Shown: positions 53,927 through 62,659 of the stretch, piece after piece | How positions within the stretch are numbered: the stretch's first letter is position 1 | Layout: the number at the start of each line of letters is the position of its first letter | DNA from: Rhodocyclaceae bacterium | GTDB taxonomy: Bacteria > Pseudomonadota > Gammaproteobacteria > Burkholderiales > Rhodocyclaceae | Length of the DNA stretch: 63,298 bases | Reading direction: 5' to 3' | NCBI GenBank assembly: GCA_020445665.1 | Contig: JAGRGD010000059.1 | Location: 1-63,298 of the forward strand | Program-made: the position numbers and the translations under genes | The notes under the pieces: model-generated | Database searches by the model: none | Told to the model about the DNA's origin: nothing | The model's input: the letters and a program-made list of their open reading frames with translations, nothing else

Positions 53927-54910
53927 TCATTCGCTGCGGGGATCGCGGGCGAGCAGCTCGCTCACTGCGCCTCGTGCGTCGAGGCCCTCGAAGAGAATCG
54001 CGTGCACGGCCTCGCAGATGGGCATCTCGATGGCGTGCCGGGCTGCCAGGCGGCCGACGACGCGAGCCGTGTTGACCCCTTCAGCGACATGCCCCAGGTC
54101 CTCGAGGATCTGCTCGAGGCTCTTGCCTTCAGCCAGCGCGAGCCCGACGCGACGGTTGCGCGACAGATCACCCGTGCAGGTCAGGATCAGGTCGCCCATG
54201 CCGGCGAGGCCCATGAAGGTCTCGGGCTGCGCGCCGAGGGCCACGCCAAGGCGGGACATCTCGGCCAGGCCGCGCGTGATCAGGGCTGCGCGCGCATTGA
54301 GACCGAAGCCCATGCCGTCCGAAATGCCGGCCGCGACCGCCATGACGTTCTTGACTGCGCCCCCGACCTCGGCGCCGACCACGTCGCTGTTGGCATAGAG
54401 ACGCAGGGTGGGGCGGTGCAACTCGTGAATCCAGTGCTCGGCGAATCCTTCCCGGCTGGACGCGAGCGTGATGGCCGTGGGCATGTGACGGGCGACTTCG
54501 GCCGCGAAGCTCGGGCCGGTCAGGGCCCCGCAGGGGGCATCATCGCCGAGTTCCTCGCGAACGATCTCATGGGGAAGATGGGCCGTCTCGGCCTCGAAGC
54601 CCTTGCACGCCCAGAGGGTCGGGGTACCGGGCGCAAGCTGCTTGAGGCCCCGCACCGCGTCGCGAAGGCCCGCCAGCGGCGTGACGATCAGGTGGAGGTC
54701 GGCGCCGATCGCGGCCTCCTCGAAGGTGCTCGTCACCCGCAGCGAGGCCGGCAATGGAACGCCTGGGAGGTAGCGACGGTTCTCGCCGTCTGTCAGCAAC
54801 TCCCGGGCTTCGCTGTCGCGCCAGGACCAGAGCGTGACGTCGTGGTCGTCACAGTAGGCGAGCGCCAGCGCGGTGCCCCAGGCGCCGGCGCCGAATACGC
54901 CGATCTTCAT
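53927..54910 (-). CDS. gpsA: glycerol-3-phosphate dehydrogenase [NAD(P)+]
   Basis: GpsA reduces dihydroxyacetone phosphate to sn-glycerol 3-phosphate for phospholipid synthesis. The 327-residue product has the NAD motif GVFGAGAWGTALAL, catalytic Lys in GGAVKNVMAVAAGISDGM, and GMGDLILTCTGDLSRNRRVG. It is last in the run that starts at the rhodanese gene: rhodanese, grxC, secB, SH3 protein, gpsA. Confidence 0.96.
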   Translation of the reverse strand: MKIGVFGAGAWGTALALAYCDDHDVTLWSWRDSEARELLTDGENRRYLPGVPLPASLRVTSTFEEAAIGADLHLIVTPLAGLRDAVRGLKQLAPGTPTLWACKGFEAETAHLPHEIVREELGDDAPCGALTGPSFAAEVARHMPTAITLASSREGFAEHWIHELHRPTLRLYANSDVVGAEVGGAVKNVMAVAAGISDGMGFGLNARAALITRGLAEMSRLGVALGAQPETFMGLAGMGDLILTCTGDLSRNRRVGLALAEGKSLEQILEDLGHVAEGVNTARVVGRLAARHAIEMPICEAVHAILFEGLDARGAVSELLARDPRSE

Positions 54911-54913
54911 GGG

Positions 54914-55351
54914 CTACAGCCCCCAGACTTCGATGGCCCGGGCGTAGCCGGCATCGCCGTCCGGATGGCGAACCTGAATCCAGCCAAAGCGGGGCGCCTC
55001 GACCAACTCGAGCACGACGTCCTTGACGGCCTCGAACCTGGCCGGCGCGTCATTTGCCGGCTCGGTTCGCACGACCAGACGCGGCACGCTGACGAGGACC
55101 GTCCGGCGATCGGCGAGGAGCCGTCGCTCGACCCAGTTGATGGCCCCCGTCACGTCGCGGACCTTGAGCCACTGATCAAGGCCGACGATGACCTCCAGTG
55201 GGGTACCCGGGCGGATGATCGAGACCTTGCGGCCGCGTTCGGACGGCGAGTCATAGCTGATCGCGGGCGCCGCGGCCGACTTGAACTCGGCCGCGGCAAC
55301 CGGCAACGCGATGGCCGCGAGCAGCGCCGCGGCGAATCGGGCGCGCCGCAT
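54914..55351 (-). CDS. exported SH3-domain protein
   Basis: This 145-residue protein has a signal peptide (MRRARFAAALLAAIALPVAAAE) and two SH3_4-like repeats. Both have the family features: SYDSPSERGRKVSIIRPGTP with LDQWLKVRD, and VRTEPANDAPARFEAVKDVV with FGWIQVRHPDG. Such proteins are thought to bind cell-wall peptides, but no role is proven. It sits between secB (TGATG overlap) and gpsA (3-base gap) in one operon. Confidence 0.87.
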   Translation of the reverse strand: MRRARFAAALLAAIALPVAAAEFKSAAAPAISYDSPSERGRKVSIIRPGTPLEVIVGLDQWLKVRDVTGAINWVERRLLADRRTVLVSVPRLVVRTEPANDAPARFEAVKDVVLELVEAPRFGWIQVRHPDGDAGYARAIEVWGL

Positions 55352-55824
55352 CACTGGACCGGCGTCTCCGCAGCCGGTTCGGCGCTGGCCTGGCCAGCCT
55401 GCTGCTGGCGGGCCTGGTAGAGGGCCTCGAAGTTCACCGGCGTCAGCAGCACGGGCTGGAAGCCGGCGCGGGTCACGGCGTCGGAGACCGTCTCGCGGGC
55501 GTACGGGAACAGGATGTTGGCGCAACCGATCATCATGATGGGCTCGAGGTCACCTTCCGGCACGTTGCGGATCTGGAAGATGCCGCCCTGGGCCACTTCG
55601 ACCAGGAAGACCGTCTTGTCCTCCGCCAGCTTGGCCGACACCGTCACCGTCAGGACCACCTCGTAGATGCCCTCGCCAACCTGCTTGCCGTCAGTGCGCA
55701 GTTGCACGTTGATCTGGGGGTTTTCGCGCTCCAGATACACGGCCGGTGCGTTCGGCACCTCGACGGAGAGATCCTTGACGTAGAGTTTTTCGATCGTGAA
55801 TACGGGCTGGTTGTTTTCGGCCAT
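55351..55824 (-). CDS. secB: protein-export chaperone SecB
   Basis: SecB holds preproteins unfolded for the SecA/SecYEG translocase. The 157-residue product has the conserved SecB fold: FTIEKLYVKDLSVEVPNAP, VLTVTVSAKLAEDKTVFLVE and the C-terminal LLTPVNFEALYQARQQQAG (SecA/tail region). The rhodanese-grxC-secB-gpsA order is common in proteobacteria. Confidence 0.97.
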   Translation of the reverse strand: MAENNQPVFTIEKLYVKDLSVEVPNAPAVYLERENPQINVQLRTDGKQVGEGIYEVVLTVTVSAKLAEDKTVFLVEVAQGGIFQIRNVPEGDLEPIMMIGCANILFPYARETVSDAVTRAGFQPVLLTPVNFEALYQARQQQAGQASAEPAAETPVQ

Positions 55825-55862
55825 GAGTCCTACCTGCTGATGAGTGATGGGAAGTGGGGCGC

Positions 55863-56129
55863 TCAGGTGGCGTCCCCGGAAAGCAGCGGATCCAGTCCGC
55901 CGGCGTGGTCGAGTTCGTGGAGGTCGTCGCAGCCACCGATGTGGCGGTCGCCGATAAAGATCTGGGGTACCGTGCGCCGGCCAGAGAGGGACATCATCTC
56001 CTCGCGACGTGCAGGGTCGAGATCGACGCGGATCTTCTCGATGTCGACCCCCTTGCGGCGCAACAGGCTTTCGGCCCGGATGCAGAAGGGGCAGGTGCCG
56101 GTTGCGTACATCCTGACATGGGCGCTCAT
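55863..56129 (-). CDS. grxC: glutaredoxin 3
   Basis: This 88-residue dithiol glutaredoxin reduces disulfides with glutathione. It has active site GTCPFCIRAE (CPFC instead of the usual CPYC), TVPQIFIGDRHIGGCDDL, and a family-typical length. The ATG at 56129 overlaps the rhodanese stop by 4 bases; longer frames are not supported. secB follows after 38 bases. Confidence 0.94.
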   Translation of the reverse strand: MSAHVRMYATGTCPFCIRAESLLRRKGVDIEKIRVDLDPARREEMMSLSGRRTVPQIFIGDRHIGGCDDLHELDHAGGLDPLLSGDAT

Positions 56130-56542
56130 CGCTTCTTCTTCCCCTTGGCCAGGGGGTGGCCGGCGCGTTCCCAGGCGCCGATACCGCCGGCCAGGTTGAA
56201 CACAGTCGTCGCGCCGGCCTTGCGCAGCGTCCCCATGGCGGCAGTCGAGCGGGCGCCGGTCGCGCAGCACAGGATCAGGGGCTGGCCGGATTTAAGGAGT
56301 TCGCCGCTGCGCTTCTCGAGATCGCCGAGGGGGATGTTGCGCGCGTTCGGGATGTGCCCCTTGACGTATTCGTCGGCGGTGCGCACGTCCACGACGACCG
56401 CGTCCTCCCGGTTGATCTTGAGGGTGGCCTCCACCGGATTCAGTTCGTCAGGGCTCTTGCCCTTGATCATCTGGAACAGCAGCATGCTGCCGCTGGCAAC
56501 GGCCAGGGCGGCCCAGTGCCAGTTTTGCTGAAGGAATTCCAA
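56126..56542 (-). CDS. membrane-anchored rhodanese-like protein
   Basis: This 138-residue protein has an N-terminal membrane anchor (about 8-26, WAALAVASGSMLLFQMI) and one rhodanese domain with AVVVDVRTADEYVKGHIPNA and active-site Cys loop CCATGARS. Proteins of this type (E. coli YibN) stand at the head of the grxC-secB-gpsA operon and may carry sulfur. The product is probably anchored in the inner membrane facing the cytosol. The ArsR-type gene lies just upstream on the same strand. Confidence 0.9.
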   Translation of the reverse strand: MEFLQQNWHWAALAVASGSMLLFQMIKGKSPDELNPVEATLKINREDAVVVDVRTADEYVKGHIPNARNIPLGDLEKRSGELLKSGQPLILCCATGARSTAAMGTLRKAGATTVFNLAGGIGAWERAGHPLAKGKKKR

Positions 56543-56561
56543 TCGGTGCTCCGTCGGGTTG

Positions 56562-56891
56562 CTAGTGTCTGTCGGCGGGTACGCCGCAGAATACCTCGCG
56601 CATCAGGACGATCAGTTGCAGGGTGCGCTGGTCGCCGACGCGATAGTAGACACGGTTGGCGTCCTTGCGGGTCAACAGCACGCCCTTGTCCCGCAGGATT
56701 GCGAGATGCTGGGAGATATTGCTCTGCGAGGTGCCGACCGCTTCGACGATCTCCTGCACGCAGGCTTCCGCATCGCCGACGACGCAGAGGATCTTCAGGC
56801 GGAGCGGATGCGAGATCGCCTTGAGCGCACGGGCAGCGGTCTCGATGTGCTCCTGCTTGTCGATCAGGTCGATGATGGCCTTTGAATTCAC
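56562..56891 (-). CDS. ArsR-family transcriptional regulator
   Basis: This 109-residue winged-helix protein has [18 protein letters not shown], then the recognition helix [18 protein letters not shown] and the wing [13 protein letters not shown]. Cys residues at the ELCVCDL position of ArsR are replaced here by DAEACVQEI with a single Cys, plus Cys in LKILCVV. The signal may be redox, sulfur or a metal. It lies 19 bases ahead of the rhodanese gene, so it may control that operon and itself through the AT-rich region at 56920-56940. The gpmA gene diverges from it. Confidence 0.88.
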   Translation of the reverse strand: MNSKAIIDLIDKQEHIETAARALKAISHPLRLKILCVVGDAEACVQEIVEAVGTSQSNISQHLAILRDKGVLLTRKDANRVYYRVGDQRTLQLIVLMREVFCGVPADRH

Positions 56892-56919
56892 GATGCGTTT
56901 CGCCGCGGGTGCAGGGTCG

Positions 56920-56940
56920 AATACTATAAAATATCACTTT
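56920..56940. promoter_or_regulatory. AT-rich divergent promoter/operator region (arsR-type gene and gpmA)
   Basis: The sequence ACTATAAAATATCACTTT contains TATAAA-type -10 candidates for both strands (TATAAA on plus, TATAGT on minus). It stands out from GC-rich surroundings and is the best candidate for an ArsR-type operator. Confidence 0.45.
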
Positions 56941-57021
56941 TCCGCCCGGGACGCGCTTGGCCTCGTGAGGTCGCAGAACACCGGAGCGGCCCGATTTTCA
57001 AACCCTCCTGAATCATCCCCT

Positions 57022-57768
57022 ATGTACAAGATCGTTCTTCTCCGCCACGGCGAATCCACCTGGAACAAGGAAAACCGATTCACCGGCTGGACCGACGTGG
57101 ATCTGACCGAGACCGGCGTGACCGAGGCCCGCGCCGCCGGCCAGTTGCTGCGCAACGAGGGCTTCGCCTTCGACCTCGCTTTCACCTCGGTGCTGAAGCG
57201 GGCCAACAAGACCCTGAACATCGTGCTCGAGGAGCTCGACGCCCTGTGGATGCCGGTCGAGCATTCGTGGCGGCTCAACGAGCGCCACTATGGTGCGCTG
57301 CAGGGGCTCAACAAGGCCGAGACGGCCGCCAAGTTCGGTGACGAGCAGGTCCTGGTCTGGCGGCGTTCCTATGACACCCCGCCGCCAGCGCTCGACGCCG
57401 GCGACGAGCGGATCACCGACCGGGATCCTCGCTACGCGTCGCTGCCGCGAAGCGCCTTTCCGCGCACCGAGTGCCTCAAGGATACGGTGGCCCGCGTCGT
57501 CCCTTACTGGGAGACGGTCATCGTGCCGCAGATCCTGTCAGGTCGCCGCCTGCTGGTCGCCGCCCACGGCAACAGCCTGCGTGCACTGATCAAATATCTG
57601 GACGGCGTCTCCGATCAGGACATCGTCGGCCTCAACATCCCGACCGCGCAGCCCCTGGTCTATGAACTGGACGAGAACGTCCGGCCGATCAAGAGTTACT
57701 ACCTCGCTGACGCGGATACCATCAAGGCGGCCCAGGCGGCGGTGGCCGGCCAGGGCAAGGCACGCTGA
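57022..57768 (+). CDS. gpmA: 2,3-bisphosphoglycerate-dependent phosphoglycerate mutase
   Basis: GpmA interconverts 3- and 2-phosphoglycerate in glycolysis and gluconeogenesis. The 248-residue product has the phospho-His motif [10 protein letters not shown], the [15 protein letters not shown] block and the second His in [15 protein letters not shown]. Length is typical. It is divergent from the arsR-type gene and ends in a terminator that reaches the next gene's start codon. Confidence 0.97.
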   Translation: MYKIVLLRHGESTWNKENRFTGWTDVDLTETGVTEARAAGQLLRNEGFAFDLAFTSVLKRANKTLNIVLEELDALWMPVEHSWRLNERHYGALQGLNKAETAAKFGDEQVLVWRRSYDTPPPALDAGDERITDRDPRYASLPRSAFPRTECLKDTVARVVPYWETVIVPQILSGRRLLVAAHGNSLRALIKYLDGVSDQDIVGLNIPTAQPLVYELDENVRPIKSYYLADADTIKAAQAAVAGQGKAR

Positions 57769-57794
57769 TCGCGCCGGTGCAGCGTTCCTGCAGG

Positions 57795-57826
57795 CGCCCC
57801 GCCGCTCTGGCCGCGGGGCGTTTTTT
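57795..57826 (+). terminator. gpmA terminator abutting the next start codon
   Basis: The 8-bp arms CGCCCCGC and GCGGGGCG with a 10-base loop are followed by TTTTTT. The following gene's ATG is at 57828, so its leader would contain this hairpin, and the right arm would be its only Shine-Dalgarno-like element. Confidence 0.9.
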
Positions 57827-57827
57827 C

Positions 57828-59081
57828 ATGGCATGCCTCCGCCTGCTGGCAGGTGTTGCCCTGGCCACAATGGCGCCGCTCGTGGGCGCCGAGGATATCG
57901 TCCGTTCGCGGGCTGAGCTGGAGGCTCTGCAGGGGCGCATCACCGCACTCCAGCGCTCCCTGGGCAGCGACGAGAAGCGCCACAAGGCGCTCGAGGACGA
58001 TCTCGCCAAGGCGGGCCGCGCGTTGTCCGCAGCGGGTCGCCGCGTGCGGGAGACCCGGGGCCAGCTCGAGACGGTGACCCGGGAGCTGGCCCGTTTCGAG
58101 GCCGACCGTACCGAGCTCGCCACGCGCATCGAGCACCGGCGGGCTCGGCTCGCGCAGTGGCTGCGGGATTACTACGAGCGGGGCGGCGACGCGCGACTGG
58201 CGGATTTCCTGGCCAGCCGGAGCCCGAATCAGGTCGCCCGCGACAGCGTCTATCTGCAGCGTATCGGCGCCGCCAACCTGTCCCTGATCGACGCACAGCG
58301 GGACGACATCGCAGCGCTGTCCGAGGTGGCGGAGCGCATCGATGCGCAGCGGGACCGCCTGCTGGCGGTCGAGGCCCGTCAGGAGCAGGAGCGGCGCGAA
58401 CTGGCCAAGCGGCGAGCCGACTACCGCCGTCAGTCAGCGGCCCTTGCGTCTCGGGTGGCGGAGCAGAAGCGCGAGGTGGCCAGCCTGCGCGTCGATGAGC
58501 AGCGCCTGGGCAAGCTGATCGAGGGGCTCGAGCGACTGGCGCAGGAGGAGGCTCGCCGTGCAGAGGCAGAATCCGACGCTTCGTCGCCTGTCACGGAACC
58601 GCCGCGACCGGAACAGGGTCAATCGTCGCGGGAGCCCGTGGTGGCGATGATCGATGAGCCGGTGAGCAGTTCACGCCAACGGACCGCCTTCCCCAAGCTC
58701 AAGGGCCGGCTCGGTGCGCCGGTCGCCGGCGAGATGATCGGGCGCTTCGGCGAGCCGAGAGTCGATGGCGGCGCGTTGTGGAAAGGTGTTTTCATCCGCG
58801 CGGAAGAAGGCGCCGAGGTGCGGGCGGTGGCCGCCGGCGAAGTGGTTTTCGCCGACTGGTTGCGGGGATTCGGCAATCTGGTGATCGTCGATCACGGCAA
58901 AGGTTACCTGACCATTTACGGCAACAACGACATCGTCGTCGTTCGTCTGGGGCAGCAGGTTATCGCCGGGGAAGCGATCGCTGGCGTCGGCGTGGACGGG
59001 GGCACCGGAGAATCGGGTTTATACTTTGAAATCCGCCATCGTGGAGAGCCGGTGGATCCTCTCAAGTGGGTCCGCAGGTAG
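57828..59081 (+). CDS. EnvC-like murein hydrolase activator (coiled coil plus degenerate M23 domain)
   Basis: EnvC proteins activate AmiA/AmiB amidases at the division site. The 417-residue product has a signal peptide (MACLRLLAGVALATMAPLVG), a long coiled coil (about 25-260, rich in Glu, Arg, Leu), a linker and a C-terminal LytM domain (from about 300). Zinc ligands are missing (GVFIRAEEG in place of the His motif; SGLYFEIRH instead of HxH), as in E. coli EnvC, so it should be a regulator rather than a protease. The start is ATG 57828 at the end of the gpmA terminator. A CtpA-like protease gene follows. Confidence 0.9.
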   Translation: MACLRLLAGVALATMAPLVGAEDIVRSRAELEALQGRITALQRSLGSDEKRHKALEDDLAKAGRALSAAGRRVRETRGQLETVTRELARFEADRTELATRIEHRRARLAQWLRDYYERGGDARLADFLASRSPNQVARDSVYLQRIGAANLSLIDAQRDDIAALSEVAERIDAQRDRLLAVEARQEQERRELAKRRADYRRQSAALASRVAEQKREVASLRVDEQRLGKLIEGLERLAQEEARRAEAESDASSPVTEPPRPEQGQSSREPVVAMIDEPVSSSRQRTAFPKLKGRLGAPVAGEMIGRFGEPRVDGGALWKGVFIRAEEGAEVRAVAAGEVVFADWLRGFGNLVIVDHGKGYLTIYGNNDIVVVRLGQQVIAGEAIAGVGVDGGTGESGLYFEIRHRGEPVDPLKWVRR

Positions 59082-59140
59082 GGATGGCGAAGTCCTGAAG
59101 CTGGGTAGCCGCGAGGCCGCCGAAAGACACTGGAGCTTAC

Positions 59141-60535
59141 ATGGGTAGCAGGCTGCAAAAGATCGGATTGGTCATGACTGGCGTGTGCGCCGGCGTGCTG
59201 ATCAGTCTCAACCTGACGGCACAGGCCGAGCGCGCAACGTCGTTGCCGCTGCCCGTGGAGGAACTGCGTGCGTTTGCCGACGTCTTCAACGCGGTCAAGC
59301 AGGGCTACGTCGAGCCCGTCGAGGACAAGAAGCTCATCACCCAGGCCATCAGCGGCATGTTGTCGGGCCTGGACCCGCACTCCGCCTATCTGGATGCGGA
59401 TGCCTTCAAGGACCTGCAGGTCGGCACCCAGGGTGAGTTCGGCGGTCTGGGCATCGAGGTCGGGATGGAGGATGGCTTCGTCAAGGTGATCTCACCCATT
59501 GAGGACACCCCGGCGTTCCGTGCAGGCGTCAAGGCGGGCGACCTGATCGTCAAGCTCGACGACACGCCGGTCAAGGGCATGACCCTCTCCGATGCGGTCA
59601 AGCGCATGCGCGGTAAGCCGAACACCGAGATCATCCTGACCATTGCCCGCAAGGGCGAGACCAAGCCGGTCATCGTTACGATCGTGCGCGAGGTCATCAA
59701 GGTCCAGAGCGTGAAGTCCAAGATGGTCGAACCGGGCTACGGCTATGTCCGCGTCGTCCAGTTCCAGGAAAACACCGGCCGCTACCTGGTGGAACACCTG
59801 GGCCGGCTGTACAAGGAGACGCCGCTCAAGGGCCTGGTGCTGGACCTGCGCAACGATCCGGGTGGCCTGCTGCATGGTGCCGTCGGTGTCTCGGCGGCCT
59901 TCCTGCAGTCGGGTGCGCTGGTGGTTTCCACCGACGGTCGCACCGAGGACGCCAAGCGCAAGTACAACGCCAGCCCCGACGACTACCTGCGCGGTACCAG
60001 CAACGACTTCCTTCGGAGCCTTCCCGAGGGCGTCAAGGACGTGCCGATGATCGTCCTCGTCAATGGCGGCTCGGCGTCAGCCTCGGAAATCGTGGCGGGC
60101 GCGCTGCAGGATCACAAACGCGCCATCGTGATGGGCACCCAGACCTTCGGCAAGGGCTCGGTGCAGACCATCCTGCCGCTCAACAACAGCTCCGCGATCA
60201 AGCTGACTACGGCGCGATACTACACGCCGAGCGGGCGTTCGATCCAGGCGACCGGCATCGTGCCCGACATCCTCGTCGAGGAGTCGCCGGGTGCCCAGGC
60301 GGCGCAGCGGGTACGCGAAGTCGATCTGGTGGGGCACCTCGAGAACGATCGGGAGGAAAAGGCGGGCGAGCCGGCCAAGGCCGACGCGGCCAAGGGTGAG
60401 GGCGAGGGCGCGGACAAATCTGAAGATCACGGCGGTCCTGTCCGCTTCGAGATGGCGGGCAAGGACGACTACCAGCTCGCCCAGGCGATCAATCTTCTCA
60501 AGGGCCTGCAGATCATCCAGAATAGTCGCCTGTAG
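59141..60535 (+). CDS. carboxy-terminal processing protease, S41 family (CtpA-like)
   Basis: This 464-residue exported protease has a signal/anchor segment (about 7-28), a PDZ domain (about 90-175, GLGIEVGMEDGFVKVISPIE), and the S41 catalytic core with nucleophile Ser in VNGGSASASEIVAGAL and Lys in TFGKGSVQTILPL. A charged Ala/Lys/Glu stretch (about 400-430) precedes the C-terminal helix. Such proteases trim periplasmic and cell-wall proteins, which fits its place next to the EnvC-like gene. It starts 59 bases after that gene. Confidence 0.93.
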   Translation: MGSRLQKIGLVMTGVCAGVLISLNLTAQAERATSLPLPVEELRAFADVFNAVKQGYVEPVEDKKLITQAISGMLSGLDPHSAYLDADAFKDLQVGTQGEFGGLGIEVGMEDGFVKVISPIEDTPAFRAGVKAGDLIVKLDDTPVKGMTLSDAVKRMRGKPNTEIILTIARKGETKPVIVTIVREVIKVQSVKSKMVEPGYGYVRVVQFQENTGRYLVEHLGRLYKETPLKGLVLDLRNDPGGLLHGAVGVSAAFLQSGALVVSTDGRTEDAKRKYNASPDDYLRGTSNDFLRSLPEGVKDVPMIVLVNGGSASASEIVAGALQDHKRAIVMGTQTFGKGSVQTILPLNNSSAIKLTTARYYTPSGRSIQATGIVPDILVEESPGAQAAQRVREVDLVGHLENDREEKAGEPAKADAAKGEGEGADKSEDHGGPVRFEMAGKDDYQLAQAINLLKGLQIIQNSRL

Positions 60536-60556
60536 GAACGGGACGGGGGCGCAGGC

Positions 60557-61012
60557 ATGCGGCGCGAGACGGCTTACAAGCTTGCCGGGCGGCGGCACGG
60601 CGAGCATCACGGCGCGGCGGTTTCGGGTCTCCACAAGGAACGGGAGATCCGCTTCCGGCCCCTGCCGCCCAACCAGGTGGAACAGGCCTGCTCGGCGCTG
60701 AGGGCATTGCGCGGTCTGGTGGCGAGGCCAGCCGAGCGGTCCGACACGATTTGTGTGGAGTACTCGATCCTTGAGTATTCGCTGGAATCTCTCGAACTGG
60801 CTCTCACCGACGCCGGCTTCCATCTCGACAATTCCCTCATGACCAAGCTGCTGCGTGCCTTCATCTACTTCTCCGAAGACACGCAGATCCACAACCTCCG
60901 TTCGCCGGAGCGGTTGCTGAAGCAGTCGAACGAGGTTTACATCAAGGTGTACGACCACCATCCCCACGGTGATCGAGACGACACGCCGGTCGAACTGCGC
61001 GAGTACAAGTAG
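60557..61012 (+). CDS. conserved hypothetical protein, possible ferredoxin-like (HMA-type) fold
   Basis: This is a 151-residue soluble protein of no family I can name. After a basic, His-rich N-terminus, the middle part (RALRGLVARPAERSDTICVE, then YSLESLELALTDAGFHLDNS) has the beta-alpha-beta spacing seen in heavy-metal-associated domains, but without CxxC. The C-terminal part (SEDTQIHNL; VYIKVYDHHPHGD) is rich in His and Asp. It starts 21 bases after the CtpA-like gene, with GGGGGCG upstream, and converges on ribD. The fold suggestion is inference. Confidence 0.65.
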   Translation: MRRETAYKLAGRRHGEHHGAAVSGLHKEREIRFRPLPPNQVEQACSALRALRGLVARPAERSDTICVEYSILEYSLESLELALTDAGFHLDNSLMTKLLRAFIYFSEDTQIHNLRSPERLLKQSNEVYIKVYDHHPHGDRDDTPVELREYK

Positions 61013-61018
61013 GCGGGG

Positions 61019-62119
61019 TCAGTCCGGCATTGCAGCGAGGATCACGCGCAGGTCGGAGCCGATCTGGCGGACATCCGTGAGTTGCCAGCGGCCGGCCTCC
61101 TGCAGGTTGGCAAAGGCGGGCAGTTCGAGCCCGGCGCGTGCCAGGTGGCCCAGCAGCATTGGCGCCTGGTAGACCACCAGTTCATCGACGCAGCCTGCCG
61201 CCACCAACGCGCCGTTCAGGGTCGCGCCAGCCTCGCTCAGGACTTCGTTGATGCCCAGGTCTGCGAGGCTGCGCAGCATGGACCACAGGTCCACCCGCCG
61301 GCCGCTTTCGTCCGGTAGGCAGATGACCTCGGCGCCCCGCGCCTGCAGGGCGGCGATGCGTTCCGGTGTACCCTCAGCGCAGTAGACCAGCGTTCGGCCG
61401 GCCTCGAGCACCCGGGCCGCCGGAGGCGTGCGGAGCTGGCTGTCGACCACGACGCGAATGGGCTGGCGGTAGGTTCTGACGGCGCGCACGGTGAGTTGAG
61501 GGTCGTCGGCCAGCACCGTGCCAACGCCGGTCAGAACCGCACAGCTGCGCGCCCGCCAGCGGTGGCCGTCGGCCCGGGCCTCGGTGCCCGTGATCCACTG
61601 GCTCTGGCCGTTGGCGAGAGCCGTCCGACCATCCAGACTGGTCGCCAGCTTGACGCGAAGCCAGGGGCGTCCGCGCCGCATGCGCGACACGAAGCCGCAG
61701 TTGAGCGCCTCGGCCTGGGATTCGAGCAGTCCGCACGCGGTATCGATCCCGGCCTCGGACAAGCGGGCGAGCCCTCGGCCCGAAACCGCGGGGTTGGGGT
61801 CCTGCATGGCCGCGACGACGCGGCGCACGCCAGCGGCAATCAGGGCGTCGGTGCAGGGCGGCGTGCGGCCATGGTGCGCACAGGGCTCAAGCGAGACATA
61901 CGCGGTCGCGCCTTCGGCCAGGCGTCCTGCACCCTGCAGGGCATGGACCTCCGCGTGGGCCTCGCCGGCCCGCTCGTGCCAGCCGCGCCCGACGAGCTCG
62001 TGGTCCCGCACGATGACGCAGCCAACGCGCGGGTTGGGGCTGGTGCTCAGCAGCCCGCGCTCGGCCAGGCGCAGGGCCTCGCTCATCCAGCGGTGGTCGG
62101 CGGAGGAGAAAGCGGCCAT
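61019..62119 (-). CDS. ribD: riboflavin biosynthesis deaminase/reductase RibD
   Basis: RibD carries out the second and third steps of riboflavin synthesis: deamination of the pyrimidine and NADPH reduction of the ribose. The 366-residue product has a deaminase domain (about 1-145) with zinc motif HAEVHAL and EPCAHHGRTPPCTDA, and a RibD_C reductase domain (about 146-366; VKLATSLDGRTALANGQSQW and GINEVLSEAGATLNGAL). It follows nrdR on the minus strand after 8 bases, a common order (glyA, nrdR, ribD). Confidence 0.96.
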   Translation of the reverse strand: MAAFSSADHRWMSEALRLAERGLLSTSPNPRVGCVIVRDHELVGRGWHERAGEAHAEVHALQGAGRLAEGATAYVSLEPCAHHGRTPPCTDALIAAGVRRVVAAMQDPNPAVSGRGLARLSEAGIDTACGLLESQAEALNCGFVSRMRRGRPWLRVKLATSLDGRTALANGQSQWITGTEARADGHRWRARSCAVLTGVGTVLADDPQLTVRAVRTYRQPIRVVVDSQLRTPPAARVLEAGRTLVYCAEGTPERIAALQARGAEVICLPDESGRRVDLWSMLRSLADLGINEVLSEAGATLNGALVAAGCVDELVVYQAPMLLGHLARAGLELPAFANLQEAGRWQLTDVRQIGSDLRVILAAMPD

Positions 62120-62127
62120 CGTGCCGC

Positions 62128-62601
62128 TCAGGTCTTCGAGGCGCGGGCGCGGCCCCGGGTGACCTCCCGGATTGCCTCGGAAAAGCCTTCCACGTCCTCG
62201 AAATTGCGATAGACCGACGCGAAGCGCACGTAGGCGACCTTGTCGAGCTTGCGCAATTCGCGCATGACCAGCTCACCGAGCTTCTCGCTGGGAATCTCCC
62301 GCTCGCCGAGGGTCAGGAGGCGCTCCTCGATACGCGCGATCGCCTCGTCGACGCTCTCGGCCATGACCGGGCGCTTGCGCAGGGCCAGCTTCATGCTGCC
62401 GAGGAGCTTGTTGCGGTCGAACTCGGTGCGGCTGCCGTTGCGCTTGATGACGACGGGCAGCTTGAGGTCGATGCGCTCGTAGGTCGTGAATCGCTTGTCG
62501 CAGGCCAGGCAGCGACGGCGACGGCGGACGGTATCGGCGTCCTCGTTCTCCCGGGTATCGGTGACCTGGGTGGAGGGATCGCCGCAGAAAGGGCACTTCA
62601 T
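62128..62601 (-). CDS. nrdR: transcriptional repressor NrdR
   Basis: NrdR represses ribonucleotide reductase genes in response to ATP/dATP. The 157-residue product has the zinc ribbon [20 protein letters not shown] with [13 protein letters not shown], and the ATP-cone (about 48-138, [20 protein letters not shown]). It lies 58 bases downstream of glyA on the same strand. Confidence 0.97.
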   Translation of the reverse strand: MKCPFCGDPSTQVTDTRENEDADTVRRRRRCLACDKRFTTYERIDLKLPVVIKRNGSRTEFDRNKLLGSMKLALRKRPVMAESVDEAIARIEERLLTLGEREIPSEKLGELVMRELRKLDKVAYVRFASVYRNFEDVEGFSEAIREVTRGRARASKT

Positions 62602-62659
62602 GTCGCGGTGGGACGCGACGCGGCGCCGGCCGGTGGACCCGGTGGCGCCGCGCGCGACA

